Shown: positions 44,515 to 53,956 of the stretch, piece after piece
Layout of the letters: each line of letters opens with the position of its first letter
Position numbering within the stretch: the first letter of the stretch is position 1
Source of the DNA: Microthrixaceae bacterium
GTDB taxonomy: Bacteria; Actinomycetota; Acidimicrobiia; Acidimicrobiales; Microtrichaceae
Assembly: GCA_023957975.1 (NCBI GenBank)
Contig: JAMLGM010000004.1
Coordinates: forward strand, 310,001 to 374,000
DNA: 64,000 nucleotides
Reading direction: 5' to 3'
The notes under the pieces: generated by a model
The model's database searches: none
What the model was told of the DNA's origin: nothing
Seen by the model: the letters and a program-made list of their open reading frames with translations, nothing else
Translations under genes and position numbers: made by a program

Positions 44515-45399
44515 GTGCCGATCACGAAATGTGCCTCCACCGATGCCTTCGTCGCCATCGACCTGCCCGATGCCCCGGTAGCGGTCGGCGTCGTGCGCTG
44601 CGCCAAGAAGATCCTTCAGGATGGTGCGACCAACCTCGCTCGCACCCGCACCTACACCTACGCAGCGTTCGGCGAAAAGGTGTCCGGAGCGTCTGCTGGC
44701 ATCAACGCCGAGGGCGACGCACGCGACGAAGCCGTCGGCGCCTTCGTGACCGAACTGGCCGACCAGGTCGCTGCGGGTTCACTTCGACTCGCTGCGGCCA
44801 AAGGCGTTTCCGCAGAGGATCTCGCCCCGTGGGCCTCGACCGCAGCCCCTTCGCCAGAAGCGGCCGAGCGGGCGCTGGTAGCGAGCACGCTCGCCGCGCT
44901 CGGCGCGGTGCGCGACCTCGCCGGCTCAACCGTGGCGGTTGAGCTCGGCGCACCATCGGCTGAGGCCATCGCCGCCGCAGCCAATGCGGCGGGAGCGACC
45001 GCCACTCTGGTGAGCACCGACGAACTCCTCGCCGGCGACGCCGACACGTCGTGGGACGCCGTCGTCATCGGCGCAAAGCAAGGCGGCGTCACCCACGAAA
45101 ACGTCGCTCGGCTCGGCACCGCCACGGTCATCTCCGCGGCCCCGCTGTCCATCACCGCCCGAGGCCTCGCCAACGCCCGCAAGCAAGGCGCCACCGTGCT
45201 GGCCGACTTCGTCACCGCTGCGGGGCCGGTGCTCGCCGAACTCGGCCATGACGATGCGACCATCGCCGACAAGGTCGCAACCGTCGTCGCCGCAACCAAG
45301 GACCACCAGGAGGGTGCCTTCCTCGGCGCCTGCTATCACGCCGAGGACTTCTTGCGCACGTGGACAGCCGAGCTGCCGTTCGGCCGCCCCATGGCCTGA
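44515..45399 (+). CDS. Divergent Glu/Leu/Phe/Val dehydrogenase-like protein
   Basis: This 294-residue protein is likely related to amino-acid dehydrogenases. Its second half shows a Rossmann-like segment (GSTVAVELGAPSAEAIAA) and GVTHENVARLGTATVIS, then KQGATVLADFVTAAGPVLA, which parallels the VPDFLANAGGV region of the family. The first half has VVRCAKKILQDGATNLART but where family members have the catalytic GGAKGG the sequence reads SGASAG, without the Lys. It is short for the family (about 350-450) and may be inactive or act on another substrate. Confidence 0.45.
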   Translation: MPITKCASTDAFVAIDLPDAPVAVGVVRCAKKILQDGATNLARTRTYTYAAFGEKVSGASAGINAEGDARDEAVGAFVTELADQVAAGSLRLAAAKGVSAEDLAPWASTAAPSPEAAERALVASTLAALGAVRDLAGSTVAVELGAPSAEAIAAAANAAGATATLVSTDELLAGDADTSWDAVVIGAKQGGVTHENVARLGTATVISAAPLSITARGLANARKQGATVLADFVTAAGPVLAELGHDDATIADKVATVVAATKDHQEGAFLGACYHAEDFLRTWTAELPFGRPMA

Positions 45400-45465
45400 T
45401 GAGCCGAACACGCCCGACGCTCCGAACTCGCCCGACTCGCCGGGCCACTTCACGTCGGCCCGTGC

Positions 45466-45471
45466 TAGGTT
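45466..45471 (+). promoter_or_regulatory. -10 box of the gcvP riboswitch transcript
   Basis: TAGGTT lies about 27 bases ahead of the first aptamer and is the expected promoter of the leader. Confidence 0.45.
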
Positions 45472-45494
45472 GACCGCACAACTGACACGCTGAC

Positions 45495-45685
45495 GATGTC
45501 GAGCGGGAGAGCCCCGGAACCACCGGGCACCGAAGGAGCAACGCCCCGCAAACTCTCAGGTCCCAGGACCGCTCGACGTAGGCAACTCTGGAAAGCAACT
45601 CGCCGCTTCTCGGTGGGTTCACCCAAGGTGAAAGTGGACGCCGTGCGCCCGCGAAACTCTCAGGTTCGATGACAGAGGGGAATCC
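45495..45685 (+). promoter_or_regulatory. Tandem glycine riboswitch
   Basis: Two glycine aptamers lie back to back. Aptamer 1 (45498-45577) is closed by GTCGAGCGG/CCGCTCGAC and contains GGAGAGCC, a CCGAAGGAGC core and GCAAACTCTCAGG. Aptamer 2 (about 45583-45680) starts CTCTGGAAAGC and contains CCAAGGTGAAAG and GCGAAACTCTCAGG, closing with GACAGAG. These are the conserved glycine-binding elements. The ribosome binding site GGGAG lies after aptamer 2, just before gcvP, so control is probably by translation initiation. Confidence 0.92.
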
Positions 45686-45699
45686 ACCGGGAGTCCACG

Positions 45700-48648
45700 A
45701 TGACCCGTTCCCCATCCACCGCCGATCACCGCGGCACGTCCGACCAGGCACGCTCCGGTCGATTCAGCGAACGTCACCTCGGAGTCGACGACAACGGGCT
45801 TCAAGCACTCGCGCAACAGGTCGGCTACGACAGTGCCGACGCACTCATCGATGCTGTCGTGCCGGATTCGATTCGCTCGACCACCCCCTTGGGCCTCCCC
45901 GCGGCGCTCACCGAGGTCGACGCCATCGCCAGACTGCGCAGCTACGCCGACATGAACCGCGTGGTGACCTCGATGATCGGCATGGGGTACTACGCCACGG
46001 TCACCCCGCCCGTCATCCAGCGCAACATCTTGGAAAACCCCGCCTGGTACACGGCCTACACCCCGTATCAACCAGAGATCAGCCAGGGACGACTCGAAGC
46101 CCTCGTCAATTTCCAGACCCTGGTTTGTGACCTCACGGGACTGCAGATCGCGAACGCCTCGATGCTCGACGAGGGCACCGCTGCCGCCGAGGCGATGACG
46201 ATGGCCCGGCGTGCCTCGCGCTCTGCGGCCGACGTCTTCTTCGTCGACGCCGATGCTCACACCCAGACGATCGCCGTGCTGCAGACCCGCGCCGAACCGC
46301 TCGGCCTCAAGGTGATCGTCGGCAATCCCGCCACCGACCTCGACCCGACCGCGGTCTTCGGTGCGCTGCTCGCCTACCCGGGCTCGAGCGGGGAGATCAC
46401 CGACCACCGCTCCACGATCGCCGCCCTCCATGAAGCGGGCGCGCTGGCCGTGGTGGTGAGCGACCTCCTCGCCCTGTGTCTGATCGAGTCGCCCGGGTCG
46501 GTCGGTGCCGACATCGCCGTCGGGTCGGCGCAACGCTTCGGCGTACCGATGGGCTACGGCGGCCCGCATGCCGGATTCCTGGCCACGACCGACGCTTTGA
46601 AGCGCTCCATGCCCGGTCGTCTCGTCGGCTATTCGGTCGACTCCGCCGGACGTCCGGCACTGCGGCTCGCCCTTCAGACCCGAGAACAACACATCCGCCG
46701 CGAAAAGGCGACGTCCAACATCTGCACCGCCCAGGTGCTGCTCGCGGTGATGGCCTCGATGTACGCGGTGTATCACGGGCCCGACGGCCTGCGCCGAATC
46801 GCCTCCACGGTCCACGGCCACACGAGCGATCTGGCCACGAGGCTGCGCAGCGCCCGGGTCGAGGTCGTCAATACCTCGTGGTTCGACACGTTGACGATTC
46901 GCGTGCCCGGCCACGCTGATGCCGTGGTCGCCGCTGCCCTGGATGCAGGCATCAACATCCGCTTTGTCGACGCCGACCACGTCGGCATCAGTTGCGACGA
47001 GACCACGACCGCCCAGATCGTGTCGAGCCTCACCTCGGCCATCGTGGCCGCAGTCGATACCGCGGCCACGGTCGATGCCGCTGCCGTTGCCACGGACGCT
47101 GCCACGGCCGCCGGCGAACTCGCCTCCGCAGGGACGGCCGAATCGGTCCTCACTCCATTCGACCGCACCACGCCGTTCTGCACCCATCCGGTGTTCAACC
47201 GCTACCACTCCGAGACCGAGATGCTTCGCTATCTGCGCAGGCTCTCCGACTACGACATCGCGCTCGACCGGGCGATGATTCCCCTCGGTAGCTGCACGAT
47301 GAAGCTCAACGCGACCACCGAGATGCTGCCGGTCACCTGGCCCGAATTCGCACACCTCCACCCCTTCGCCCCCGCCGATCAGGCGCTCGGCTATGCGCGG
47401 CTCTTCGCCGATCTTGAGGCGTGGCTCGCCGAGATCACCGGATACGACGCCGTTTCCTTGCAGCCCAACGCCGGAAGCCAGGGCGAATATGCGGGGCTGC
47501 TCGCCATCCGCTCCTACCACCTCCACAACGGCGAAGCGGGCCGCACGGTCTGCCTCATCCCCGCGTCGGCACACGGAACCAACGCCGCCAGTGCGGTGAT
47601 GGCCGGCATGAAGGTTGTCGTCGTCGCCTGCGACAGTGCTGGCAACGTCGACGTCGACGACCTTCGCACCAAGATCGACGCCCACCGCGACCAACTCGCC
47701 GCGCTGATGATCACCTACCCGTCGACCCACGGCGTCTTCGAAGAAACCGTCGTGGAGATCTGCGACATGGTGCACGCTGCCGGGGCTCAGGTGTACCTCG
47801 ACGGTGCGAACATGAACGCACTCGTCGGCCTCGCCCGACCCGGCAAGTTCGGAGCGGACGTCAGCCACCTGAACCTGCACAAGACCTTCTGTATCCCTCA
47901 CGGCGGCGGCGGACCGGGGGTCGGACCGATCGCCGTGGGTGCACATCTCGCGGAATTCCTGCCCAACTCCGAGGTCGTCACATCGGCCGGGCCCACCACC
48001 GGCGTCGGTTCCATCTCGGCAGCACCATGGGGGTCGGCGTCGATTCTGCCGATCTCGTGGAGTTACATCGCCATGATGGGCGACGAGGGGCTCCGTTCGG
48101 CCACCGTCGGCGCCATCGTCGCCGCGAACTATCTCGCCACCCGGCTCGGCGAGCACTACCCGGTGCTGTATTCGGGCCGCAACGGTCTGGTCGGCCACGA
48201 GTGCATCATCGACATCCGCCCGATCGAGAAGGCGTGCGGGGTCACGGGCGAAGACATCGCCAAGCGGCTCATCGACTACGGGTTCCACGCCCCCACCATG
48301 AGCTTTCCGGTGCCGGGAACCCTCATGATCGAACCCACCGAATCGGAGTCTCGCCACGAGCTCGACCGTTTCGTCGACGCCATGATCGCCATCAAGTCCG
48401 AAATCGACCGCGTCGCCTCGGGCGAATGGCCGCTCGAAGCGTCGCCGCTACGCAACGCCCCCCATCCGGCCGAGGATCTGCTCGCTCCGCACTGGGACCG
48501 GCCTTATGCCCGCGAGTACGGCGCGTATCCCGTCGAGTCGCTGCGGACCTCGAAGTACTGGCCCCCGGTGAGCCGCATCGACAACGCCCACGGCGACCGA
48601 CACCTCGTGTGCTCCTGTGCCCCGATCGAGTCCTACGCCGACGAATGA
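45700..48648 (+). CDS. gcvP: Glycine dehydrogenase (decarboxylating), P-protein
   Basis: This 982-residue homodimeric PLP enzyme decarboxylates glycine and passes the aminomethyl group to the H-protein lipoyl arm. The N-terminal [36 protein letters not shown] and the PLP lysine region [17 protein letters not shown] are clear. Normal full length. No gcvT or gcvH lies next to it; those must be elsewhere. Controlled by the tandem glycine riboswitch directly upstream. Confidence 0.97.
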   Translation: MTRSPSTADHRGTSDQARSGRFSERHLGVDDNGLQALAQQVGYDSADALIDAVVPDSIRSTTPLGLPAALTEVDAIARLRSYADMNRVVTSMIGMGYYATVTPPVIQRNILENPAWYTAYTPYQPEISQGRLEALVNFQTLVCDLTGLQIANASMLDEGTAAAEAMTMARRASRSAADVFFVDADAHTQTIAVLQTRAEPLGLKVIVGNPATDLDPTAVFGALLAYPGSSGEITDHRSTIAALHEAGALAVVVSDLLALCLIESPGSVGADIAVGSAQRFGVPMGYGGPHAGFLATTDALKRSMPGRLVGYSVDSAGRPALRLALQTREQHIRREKATSNICTAQVLLAVMASMYAVYHGPDGLRRIASTVHGHTSDLATRLRSARVEVVNTSWFDTLTIRVPGHADAVVAAALDAGINIRFVDADHVGISCDETTTAQIVSSLTSAIVAAVDTAATVDAAAVATDAATAAGELASAGTAESVLTPFDRTTPFCTHPVFNRYHSETEMLRYLRRLSDYDIALDRAMIPLGSCTMKLNATTEMLPVTWPEFAHLHPFAPADQALGYARLFADLEAWLAEITGYDAVSLQPNAGSQGEYAGLLAIRSYHLHNGEAGRTVCLIPASAHGTNAASAVMAGMKVVVVACDSAGNVDVDDLRTKIDAHRDQLAALMITYPSTHGVFEETVVEICDMVHAAGAQVYLDGANMNALVGLARPGKFGADVSHLNLHKTFCIPHGGGGPGVGPIAVGAHLAEFLPNSEVVTSAGPTTGVGSISAAPWGSASILPISWSYIAMMGDEGLRSATVGAIVAANYLATRLGEHYPVLYSGRNGLVGHECIIDIRPIEKACGVTGEDIAKRLIDYGFHAPTMSFPVPGTLMIEPTESESRHELDRFVDAMIAIKSEIDRVASGEWPLEASPLRNAPHPAEDLLAPHWDRPYAREYGAYPVESLRTSKYWPPVSRIDNAHGDRHLVCSCAPIESYADE

Positions 48649-48703
48649 GCCCCGGCCTGAGCTCGTCATCATCCGGTGGCTTGCACCCGGGCCCGGAACC
48701 CGG

Positions 48704-48709
48704 CAGATT
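48704..48709 (+). promoter_or_regulatory. -10 box, leaderless start of lipoprotein
   Basis: CAGATT is followed by six bases and ATG at 48716. Confidence 0.4.
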
Positions 48710-48715
48710 GCACTG

Positions 48716-49969
48716 ATGGGCTTGCGCAAGATCGCCGCCGTCGTCGCGGTTTCGCTCGTCGCCGCGGCGGGGTGTACCTCCTCCAAGGAAGCGACATCGG
48801 ATGACGCCGAGACATCGGTACCCCTGTGGATCCTCGACGGCGTTCAGCTCGCCCGAGACACCAAGGCGACCTGGGACACCGACTCGACCAAGACCGTCGA
48901 CACGACACCCGCGCAGCCGGTGGGGGCCAAGCCGAAGTCCACTGCCGATCGAGGCGCCGTCGTCGGCGCATTGACCGCGTCGGGGCTGAGCGACGGCGAA
49001 GCCAACTGCATGTACGACAACCTGGCTGCGAACGCCTCTGCATCGGGCGCCGCCATGAGTGCACTCAAGGCGATCGAGGCCAGCGCCAAGAGTGCCGACG
49101 GCGCACCGACCCGGGAGGGGGCCGCGGCCATCACCTCCTTGGCCGCGCTCGATAGCGAAACGATGAACCGCGTCCTGTTGTCGGTCGTGCCGTGTTTGTC
49201 GCCCGACAGCTTGGCAACACTCGTCGCCGGTGCACAGGGCGGCTCGAACCCCGCGGCGTCGTCGCTGCTGAGCAGTTTCGGGCTGGGTGGCACCGGCGCC
49301 GATCTCGCGAGCCTGGCCTCGATCGATACCGCGGGCCTCCAGCAGGCGCTGGCCGGCCTCGACCTCAACTCGATCGCCGCCTCGGTCGCCGGTCCCCTCG
49401 GCCTCGATCAGGTCGATGCACTCCTTCAGGTTCTCAACGCGTCACTGTCGTCGACCGGCCCCCTCGCCGGGATTCTCAACGATCCGCTGGCGTTGTTGAA
49501 CCTCGAACAACTCGACCTTCGATCCATCCCCGAGGATCAGGCGCTGTTGGTCATGTTGGCGATCGCACGCGGGCTCACCCCCGATCAACAGGCGCAGCTT
49601 CTGCAGATCAGCCAGGCCCGCCTCAGCACCCTGCCGATCAAGATCGATCCGTCCAACATGTCGAGCGACCAGGTTCGGGGCATGCTCTGGCTGGTGGCCC
49701 CGCTACTCGCCGAGACACTCAACGCTGCTCTTCCGGACCTTCCCCCCGGTGCGAATCTCGCCGACATCAACCTGTTGAGTTTCGTCGACCGTGGCGGCCT
49801 CGGCGAGCAACTCAAGTCGAACGGGGTCGATCCCGGATTCGGGCTCTGCGTGTTCGACTCGCTGGCGGAAATGTCGGGGCCGGAGTTCAACCGATTGACC
49901 GCCGGAACCGGCGGCGCGTCGCTGCTGGGAACGATCGGTCTGCGCTCGATCGCCTGCCTGTTTCGCTGA
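48716..49969 (+). CDS. Secreted lipoprotein of unknown function
   Basis: This 417-residue protein has a basic start, hydrophobic stretch and lipobox AAAGC (Cys near residue 20). After a short Thr-rich linker comes a helical, Leu/Ala/Asp-rich domain containing ALTASGLSDGEANCMYDNL, echoed near the C-terminus by NGVDPGFGLCVFDSLAEM, and a middle region with LDLNSIAAS and LNLEQLDLRSIPEDQ repeats. I recognise no family. Similar Cys-containing helical domains occur in exported actinobacterial proteins. Confidence 0.65.
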   Translation: MGLRKIAAVVAVSLVAAAGCTSSKEATSDDAETSVPLWILDGVQLARDTKATWDTDSTKTVDTTPAQPVGAKPKSTADRGAVVGALTASGLSDGEANCMYDNLAANASASGAAMSALKAIEASAKSADGAPTREGAAAITSLAALDSETMNRVLLSVVPCLSPDSLATLVAGAQGGSNPAASSLLSSFGLGGTGADLASLASIDTAGLQQALAGLDLNSIAASVAGPLGLDQVDALLQVLNASLSSTGPLAGILNDPLALLNLEQLDLRSIPEDQALLVMLAIARGLTPDQQAQLLQISQARLSTLPIKIDPSNMSSDQVRGMLWLVAPLLAETLNAALPDLPPGANLADINLLSFVDRGGLGEQLKSNGVDPGFGLCVFDSLAEMSGPEFNRLTAGTGGASLLGTIGLRSIACLFR

Positions 49970-49993
49970 GCCCGCGCTGCCTGAGCCCGCGCT

Positions 49994-50051
49994 GCCTGTT
50001 CTCCGATAACCAGTGGTCGTGATCACGACCACTGGTTATCGGAGAACAGGC
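49994..50051. terminator. perfect 58-bp palindrome, copy 2
   Basis: The arms of 29 bases pair perfectly with centre GTGATCAC. The core of 50 bases is identical to that at 44419-44468; the outer flank differs by a C-G to T-A pair change that keeps pairing. It lies between the convergent lipoprotein and transporter genes, so it could terminate both. Confidence 0.8.
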
Positions 50052-50085
50052 GAGAACGGGCGAGAACGGGCGGGAGCGGGTGAGA

Positions 50086-53000
50086 TCAGCTGGCGGTGCC
50101 CGAACGGGCGATGGTCGACGAGTCGGTGCCGAGATAGCCGCTGATCACCCGTTCGTTGCTGAGGACCATCTCGGGGGTTCCGCGGGCGATCACCGCACCG
50201 AGTTCGAGCGCCACCATCTCGTCACAGATCGAGGTGAGCAGCGGCATGTCGTGTTCGATCACGACCAACGCCGCGCCGGTCGCGTCCCGTACCCGCATCA
50301 GCAACGGGCCGAGGGCCTCGGCATCGCGCTGGGCAACACCCGCTGACGGTTCGTCGAGCAACAAGACCACCGGGTCGGCAGCGAGCAGGCAGGCCAACTC
50401 AACGATGCGTCGCATGCCGGTGGACAACTCGCTGGTCAGCTTGTAGCGGTGCTCGTCGAGGTTCAACAGCACCAGGATCTCATCGACCCGTTCGTCGGTA
50501 TCGAGACCCGACTCGTAACTGGCGGGCTGATACAACACGTCCGCCGCCATCGACTGGCTCATGACGTTGCGTTCGTACGCCACCGCAACCGTCTCGGCCA
50601 CCGTGAGCGACGGGAACAGTCGGGCTTCCTGGAACGAACGACCCATGCGGCCGCGGGCCCGCTCGTGTGGAGCCCAGTCGGTCACGTCGTGGCCGCGCAA
50701 CATCAGCCTGCCGTGATCGATCGCGTGGAATCCGGAAATGCAGTCGAGCAGGGTCGTCTTACCCGCACCGTTCTGGCCGACCAGGCCGACGATGGTGCCA
50801 GCGCGAACCGAGAGGTCCACCGAGTCCACCGCGACCACACCACCGAACTTCTTGGTCACCCCGGCAGCCTCCAGCACGATGCGGTCGGGGTCGACCGGCA
50901 CGGGGTCGACACGATGGGATCTCATGGCGAACGCCGCGGCACCGTTCTGGGTCAGGTCGACGTCGATCTCCCGGGCCGGCTCTCCCGGGACCCCGCTCGC
51001 ATCACCGGCGCCCGCATCACCGGCGGCGCCCGCCGCGTCGGCGCCGTTGAGAAACACCGCCCGCAAGATATCGGGTCGGTCGAGCAACTCCCGCGTCGGG
51101 CCCTCGAAACGAACCGCGCCCTTTTCCATGAAGACCGCACGCTCGGCGAGGGTCAACGCGATGTTCACCGACTGCTCGACGAGGATGATCGTCATGCCCT
51201 GGGCGTGCAGCGCCCGCACGACCTCCAACAGGCTCGCAACCACGCCGGGGGCAAGGCCGAGCGACAACTCGTCGATCATCAGGACCTTGGGGCGCAACAT
51301 CAGCGTCTGGGCCAGGGCGAGTTGTTGTTGTTCGCCACCGGACAGATCTCCGGCAAGACGGCCCTCGAGTCGTTGCAACACCGGGAAGACCGCCAGCATC
51401 CTCGCAGTGTCCTGTTCGATGCGGTCCGCATCGTCGCGGAAGGTCCAACTCGCCAGTCGGAAATGTTCGCGAACCGTCAGCGTGGGAAAGATCGACTTGC
51501 CGCCGGGCATCAGGGCGATTCCGTCTCGAACGATGCGATCGGCGCGGCGACCCGACAGATCCACCGGTCCGTCCGCAGTGTTCAACACGATCGACCCCGA
51601 CGACTTCGTCAGGCCACAGATCGCCTTGAGCAGCGTCGACTTTCCGGCGCCGTTCGTTCCGAGCAACGCCACCATCTCGCCCTGTTGGACCTCGAGATCC
51701 ACCCCGAAGAGCACCTGCAACGACCCGTAGCTGACGTCGATCCCGTGGGCCGCGACCGCCGGTGGTGCACCCTGGCCCACGTCTCCCCCGGCACCACCAG
51801 AACCCGTCCCACCAGAACCGGCACCGCCCGCACCGCCAGAACCGCTACCGGCACTGTCGGCGCCCGTCGGAGCATCGAAGTCGACCACCGGCGCCAAGCC
51901 GGCCCGGCGGACCAACGGCGCGAGCGCCAGGTCGCGAAGCCGTCCGAACCCACTCGCCAGCCCGCCCGGAAGCAGGTACAACACCGCGAGGAGTCCGACG
52001 CCGTTCAACATCAGCTTGCCGCTCTCGGGCAACTCGCCGGCGAGGGTGTGCATCCCGACCGCTCCGAAGATCGCTCCCCCGATCGAGCCGAGCCCGCCGA
52101 TCGTGGTCGCCGAGAACACCTCGATGCTCATGATCGGCTGATACGACGAGCGTCCGGCCCCCCACATCAACACCAGGTGCAGACCGCCGGCGAGGCCCGC
52201 GATGGCCCCGGCGAGCAGGAATCCCTGCAACGACATCCGCCGAGCGTTCACCGACATCGCCTCGGCGGCCTTCCGGTTGTCGCGCGATGCCAACAGCAGG
52301 CGCCCGCTGCGGGCGCGGCGCGCACCGCGTGCGAACATGACCGCGAGCAACAAGCCGCTCAGGCACAGGAAATACATCACCCGTTCGTCTTCGAGCTTGA
52401 ATCGGTCCCACAGGATCGGACGGTTCACCTGCTGGGGAACGATCTCGGGGAAGATCTCCGGGTTGAGGAAGTACGAGTCGAGCGCCGCAGCGAACGACAA
52501 CGTCACCACCGCCAGGAACGGCCCCTTGATTCGCAGGGCGGGCACCCCGAGGATCAAGGCCGTCAACATGCCGCCCACGGTCGCTGCGATGAGCGACAGG
52601 AACAGGTCGGTGTTCCATCGCGACATGAAATTGCCGGCGACCATCGCCCCGACGCCGACGATGGCGAATTGTCCCAATGAGATCTGACCGTTCCACCCGG
52701 TGAGCACCACCAGGCTCACCGCCACCATCGCCCAGATCATCGACGCTGAAGTCGCGTTGAGCGTGCTAACGCTGAACACGAACGGAAACGCGACCAGCGC
52801 CGCGCTCAACAGCGCAATCGACGCCCACCGCAGGACCCGCACGACGGGCAACGACCCCACCTCGGGGCGCAGCGGACGGAGTCCGGCGCTGTCCTGCCAG
52901 GTTCCGTCGAGGTCATGGGCGCGTGAGGTTCCGCTTCGCTGCCACATCAGCGCCGCCAGAATGATCACCAGGTTCACCACGGCGGTGGTCTCATCCGCCC

Positions 53001-53955
53001 AGTTCAATCGGATGACCCCGTCGAGGGCACCGAGCCCCATCGCGGCGACCACGGCGGTCGGCATCGATTCCATCCTGGCGATCAGGGCGGCGGTCAGTGC
53101 CGGCAACAACACGGTGGGACCCAACGCCGCACTGGTCACCGCGCCGGAGATCGGAGCCTGCAGCAGGTACGTCAACGTGGCCAGCCCACCGGCGATCGCC
53201 CACACGAGGGTGTGCAGGGAGGCCACCGGGATGCCGAGCAGCAACGCCCGATCGTTGTTCTCGGCCGCCGCCCGGATCGCGATCCCCGCGCTGGTACGCC
53301 CCAGCACCCACGCCAGCCCCAACGCCACGATCGGCACCACCGCCACGATGATCAGGTAGTCGCCGCCGAATCGGATCGAGCTCAACGTGAAGAGTTCCCC
53401 GGAGAACGGCGTCGGAAACGCACCCATCACGATCGACGTCTCGTTGTACATCCACTTCGGCAACAGCAGCTCGATGCCGCCGAGCAACTGGGCGATGCCC
53501 AATGAGGCGACGGTGAGCACTAGACGGGTCGCGTTGGAGAAGCGACGAACGATCAGCCGCTCGACCGCCGCACCCAGGGCGACCCCGCCGACAAGGCCGA
53601 CGAACAACGCCAGCAGATAGGGCCACCCCGACTTCAAGAAGAGGTTGATCGCCGTCAGCCCGACGGTGCCGCCCATGGTCATCTGTGCGAAGTTCACGAA
53701 CCGGTTCGCACGCCACACCAAGATGAGCCCGAGCGAGGTCAGCGCCGTAGCGGAACCCAACACGATCCCCTGCAACACGTTGCCCGGCAGCGCCCCTCTC
53801 GGAGCGAACAGCGCGAAGGCCCCCCACACCAGCGCGAACAGCGCGGCGATCGACGCCCACCGAAGAGCCGGATGCGTGCCGGTCAGGTCGGCGACCCGCT
53901 GAATCGGAGAACGTGCGGGATTGGTGGCCCCTGTGGCGTCTGCGACCTCGGCCAC
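50086..53955 (-). CDS. Four-domain branched-chain amino acid-type ABC transporter (LivH-LivM-LivF-LivG fusion)
   Basis: This 1289-residue polypeptide contains, in order: a LivH-like permease (about residues 30-345), a LivM-like permease (about 370-690; LVVLTGWNGQISLGQFA and GGLGSIGGAIFGA), a Gly/Ser linker, an LivF-like ATPase (about 735-970; Walker A GTNGAGKST near 764, LSGGEQQQLALAQ, IDELSLGLAP) and an LivG-like ATPase (about 1020-1280; GQNGAGKTT near 1058, LSTGMRRIVELA, LDEPSAGVAQ). All parts needed for transport except the binding protein are in one chain. Start GTG 53955, one base after the SBP stop. The binding protein is the gene just upstream. Confidence 0.93.
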   Translation of the reverse strand: MAEVADATGATNPARSPIQRVADLTGTHPALRWASIAALFALVWGAFALFAPRGALPGNVLQGIVLGSATALTSLGLILVWRANRFVNFAQMTMGGTVGLTAINLFLKSGWPYLLALFVGLVGGVALGAAVERLIVRRFSNATRLVLTVASLGIAQLLGGIELLLPKWMYNETSIVMGAFPTPFSGELFTLSSIRFGGDYLIIVAVVPIVALGLAWVLGRTSAGIAIRAAAENNDRALLLGIPVASLHTLVWAIAGGLATLTYLLQAPISGAVTSAALGPTVLLPALTAALIARMESMPTAVVAAMGLGALDGVIRLNWADETTAVVNLVIILAALMWQRSGTSRAHDLDGTWQDSAGLRPLRPEVGSLPVVRVLRWASIALLSAALVAFPFVFSVSTLNATSASMIWAMVAVSLVVLTGWNGQISLGQFAIVGVGAMVAGNFMSRWNTDLFLSLIAATVGGMLTALILGVPALRIKGPFLAVVTLSFAAALDSYFLNPEIFPEIVPQQVNRPILWDRFKLEDERVMYFLCLSGLLLAVMFARGARRARSGRLLLASRDNRKAAEAMSVNARRMSLQGFLLAGAIAGLAGGLHLVLMWGAGRSSYQPIMSIEVFSATTIGGLGSIGGAIFGAVGMHTLAGELPESGKLMLNGVGLLAVLYLLPGGLASGFGRLRDLALAPLVRRAGLAPVVDFDAPTGADSAGSGSGGAGGAGSGGTGSGGAGGDVGQGAPPAVAAHGIDVSYGSLQVLFGVDLEVQQGEMVALLGTNGAGKSTLLKAICGLTKSSGSIVLNTADGPVDLSGRRADRIVRDGIALMPGGKSIFPTLTVREHFRLASWTFRDDADRIEQDTARMLAVFPVLQRLEGRLAGDLSGGEQQQLALAQTLMLRPKVLMIDELSLGLAPGVVASLLEVVRALHAQGMTIILVEQSVNIALTLAERAVFMEKGAVRFEGPTRELLDRPDILRAVFLNGADAAGAAGDAGAGDASGVPGEPAREIDVDLTQNGAAAFAMRSHRVDPVPVDPDRIVLEAAGVTKKFGGVVAVDSVDLSVRAGTIVGLVGQNGAGKTTLLDCISGFHAIDHGRLMLRGHDVTDWAPHERARGRMGRSFQEARLFPSLTVAETVAVAYERNVMSQSMAADVLYQPASYESGLDTDERVDEILVLLNLDEHRYKLTSELSTGMRRIVELACLLAADPVVLLLDEPSAGVAQRDAEALGPLLMRVRDATGAALVVIEHDMPLLTSICDEMVALELGAVIARGTPEMVLSNERVISGYLGTDSSTIARSGTAS

Positions 53956-53956
53956 C

